Shown: positions 61,741 to 64,000 of the stretch, piece by piece
Layout of the letters: every line of letters starts with the position of its first letter
Position numbering within the stretch: position 1 is the first letter of the stretch
Assembly (NCBI GenBank): GCA_019828595.1
Contig: JAHQRK010000002.1
Location: 2,914,001-2,978,000 of the forward strand
Reading direction: 5' to 3'
DNA from: Aphanomyces cochlioides
Taxonomy: Eukaryota > Oomycota > Saprolegniomycetes > Saprolegniales > Verrucalvaceae
Length of the DNA stretch: 64,000 bases
Notes under the pieces: generated by a model
The model's input: the letters and a program-made list of their open reading frames with translations, nothing else
Database searches by the model: none
Told to the model about the DNA's origin: nothing
Program-made: the position numbers and the translations under genes

Positions 61741-64000
61741 ATGAAACGAAGTGCCAAGGCAAGTGCGAGGCTATTGCAAGAGCAGCTCCGCGCACGGAGT
61801 GCCCGCGTCTCTCAAGAAGAATTTAGCGGCCTTCTTGCTGAAACAGGTCGTGCAATCAACAGCAATGCGACAGAGGAACTACTTCAGCTCGTGAAGAAGC
61901 AAGGAGACTTCCAGCCGACGATTTTCCACAAGAACGCAGTACTTCATGCTTTGACACGAGACGGTCGCCATGCCAACGTTCTCTCGACGCTACGAAAGAT
62001 GGATCGAAAGCGTGAAAGCGATGCCGTCAGCTACAATATTGCATTGGCGTCATGTGGCTGGCAAGGCGACCTGGCAAAAGCTCAGTATCTCATTCACAGA
62101 ATGCACTTTCGCAAACTTCCAAGGTGCAATGTGACGTACACGTATGCTATTCAGTCGTGCGTACAATCTGGAAACCATTTGCAAGCCAAAGTGTTCTGGG
62201 ATGCCATGATTGAAGAAGGAGTCATACCAACAGCGAATACCGTCAACGCCATGCTCTCGGTGTACCTCAACGCTCAGCCTTTGACTGATCGAGAAAAATG
62301 TCGGAACATGACACAGATCTTTGACTACGCCATTGGAATTCATCGCATCCAACCGCTGCGGGAAACAGCCCTACTCTTTCTCCGCATCATTTTTCCAGAA
62401 AAGATCGTCTCATTCCTGGAGTCTCTACAAGATCGTCATCTCAATGTCGCCTTGGACTGGGAGATCTACAAAGCCGCCATGATGCACGCCAATCGGTCCG
62501 GCAAACACCACAAAATCGTCCTCGACATCTTGCAGCTCTACATGGAAGCACGACCAACAATTGCCTCGACGCACGTCCAACCGCTGCTTGTCAAGTTATT
62601 TCTCTCCCCAAGATTAACGAAGGAAGTTGTCGACGTTGTCTGGAGAAAATTTCGCAAATCAAACGACGTGCTGCTCTTTGATACGTTGCTGGACCAACTC
62701 GCCAAAGCTCATTTGCTCCAAGATGTCGTCGAACTACTTACCAAGATGTTCCAATCTTGGCAACACGATGTGAGTCCACGCAGTTTTCGGATTGCATTGA
62801 CACTTGCGGTGTCCATGAAAGACACAGCTGCCGAGCAACGTATCCTGGAATTGTTTTCCTCAACAAAGGTACCCAAACTCAACCAACCTCGGCGCGGTTT
62901 CCGTTTCCATTGCAATGTTGCCCTCGATTACATGGTAAACTGTGGACATGTCAAGGCGGCACATCTATACTTTGATCATATGCCAGTTGTACATGACCAA
63001 CTTGCTTACGGCTTGGTCTTTCGAGGCTATGCCCAGCTAGATCGACCAGTGTATGTCCATTCTCAGCCTTATGAAGCCCACAGATTCTTCGTCATAGGGC
63101 ATCGCAACGAGCTATCGTCCTAGAACTACTGGAACGGATGCGCAGTGCGGATCTAAAACCCAAGACTGGAACACTCTGTTCAGTCGTCAATTCTTTGCGC
63201 CATCAGCCAAAACTCCTCATGGGCTTCATGCGAAATTTCGTCAATATGTATCCACTCGATCGTGATGTTTATCATCATGCGATGGAGGTGTTCAGAAAGG
63301 AAGGAATGTGGCGTCAAGCGATCGAACTCTGTGAACTCATGGTAAGTTAGCAAGACAACACGACACAGAGACTGATTGTATTCGTCTTGTAGAACTCTAT
63401 GGACGTCGCTCCAAATGAAGAAACGAACGCGAAGGTCCTCTTGGCTTGTGCCAATGGCGGCGAATTCAAAACCGCCATGGAATTCATTGAGCACCATGTT
63501 CATGATGGCTTGCAGCAACCAAATATTCGCGTCTTCAATGCGGCCATTGAAGTCTGCGCCAAGACTGGTCATACTGACATGGCCGAGACGTTGTTTGAAG
63601 GTCTTAAAGCTGTTGGATTGAGCCCAACCAAGAGAACATTTGCTCGGTACATGAATGCCCTTGTAAATGGCGGACAACTCGACAAAGCACGGCAACTTAT
63701 CAATGAAATGAAGGAACACAAGATTACGCTTGACATTGCCATGTACAATCGTTTGCTGAATGGTTGCATTGGGACGCCGTCAATTGCACTTGAAGTCTTG
63801 GAAGAGCTCAAGGACCAACGCATTACTCCTGATGTCCGCACGTACAATCAAGTTCTTGGCTCGATGATTTCCTCGCGGGAAGTTGGTCTCGCGGCGATGG
63901 AATCCGTCTTGGATGAGCTTCAACAACAAAACTTGACCCCGACTGTTGGGGCCTTTTCAATGATGATGGCAAAATGCTTGCAAATGGGAAAGCCGCAACG
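61741..64000 (+). CDS. Pentatricopeptide-repeat (PPR) protein, 3' end outside window
   Basis: ATG 61741 begins 'MKRSAKASARLLQEQLRARS', Arg/Ala/Ser-rich like a mitochondrial presequence; ATG 61717 is an alternative. Exons 61741-63050, 63098-63341 and 63393 to beyond 64000, with introns of 47 (GTATGT donor) and 51 nt (GTAAGT), keep one frame. Helix-turn-helix PPR units recur about every 35 residues: 'DAVSYNIALASCGWQGDLAKA', 'CNVTYTYAIQSCVQSGNHLQA', 'TANTVNAMLSVY', 'NIRVFNAAIEVCAKTGHTDMA', 'TKRTFARYMNALVNGGQLDKA', 'DVRTYNQVLGSMIS', as short examples. PPR proteins bind organellar RNA and guide its processing or translation. The gene is truncated by the window edge, so the C-terminal domain is unknown. 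Confidence 0.9.

Noticed and set aside
1..64000. CRISPR arrays, rRNA operons or bacterial-type operons
   Set aside because: No regularly spaced identical repeats, rRNA-like sequence or Shine-Dalgarno-linked gene strings; the DNA is intron-bearing and eukaryotic.

Overview
The window looks like nuclear DNA of a saprolegnialean oomycete, most likely Aphanomyces or a close relative. The genus is inferred from the protein families alone. Support comes from secreted multi-domain elicitins with Thr-rich linkers and GPI tails, a C-x4-C-x9-C-x2-H 'WRKY19-like' zinc protein, CSRNP-like and helicase-associated (HA) repeat proteins, a sterol reductase, and dense genes cut by very short introns (about 36-54 nt, often with GTACG or GTATG donors). 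No tRNA, rRNA or CRISPR array was recognised. Exon joins below were read by eye from GT-AG signals and frame continuity and are not transcript-confirmed.

Layout. 0.3-6.1 kb is a gene graveyard on two strands: a truncated ABCA-type transporter, two paralogous broken HA-repeat genes, and between them a frameshifted PP2C phosphatase. 6.5-11.5 kb is compact housekeeping: a LYR-motif protein head-to-head (37 bp) with a methyltransferase, then the organellar amidotransferase subunit GatB (eight exons) divergent from a quinone oxidoreductase, then a CSRNP-like protein. 12.6-16.7 kb is an elicitin cluster with one intact three-domain gene, one inactivated gene and one fragment. 17-22.6 kb is mobile-element territory: a dead Tc1/mariner copy with 85-bp inverted repeats, a Crypton tyrosine recombinase, and a MITE. 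22.8-29.7 kb holds a sterol reductase, NRDE2 (their convergent stop codons overlap) and a SANT-like nuclear protein. 29.77-32.50 kb is a Tc1/mariner-type element with a 780-bp related MITE inserted at a TA inside its transposase. 33-35.4 kb has one small conserved protein and poorly interpretable, possibly ankyrin-derived DNA. 36-43.4 kb contains two diverged copies of a two-gene transposon (unknown ORF1 converging on a DD34E transposase). 43.5-64 kb is again gene-dense: WRKY19-like protein, small probable mitochondrial protein, unknown four-exon gene, SHFL-like zinc protein, two-domain elicitin, TFIIF beta, catalytically dead M28-type membrane protein, PI4-kinase-like kinase, Cys-rich type I membrane protein, unknown protein with SUMO-interaction-like motifs, DBP9/DDX56 helicase, and a PPR protein running off the right edge.

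Two promoter signatures recur. A 9-mer TCCGGATAA occurs nine times, mostly just upstream of start codons and four times in the GatB/oxidoreductase divergent promoter. CCAAT/ATTGG boxes cluster before many genes, with about nine in the 318 bp between DBP9 and the PPR gene. The most unusual items are the nested MITE whose in-silico excision restores the host reading frame across the insertion site, the conserved two-ORF transposon, the Crypton with an A-AAA-AAA heptamer before its stop, the SHFL-like protein and the zinc-ligand-less M28 homologue.
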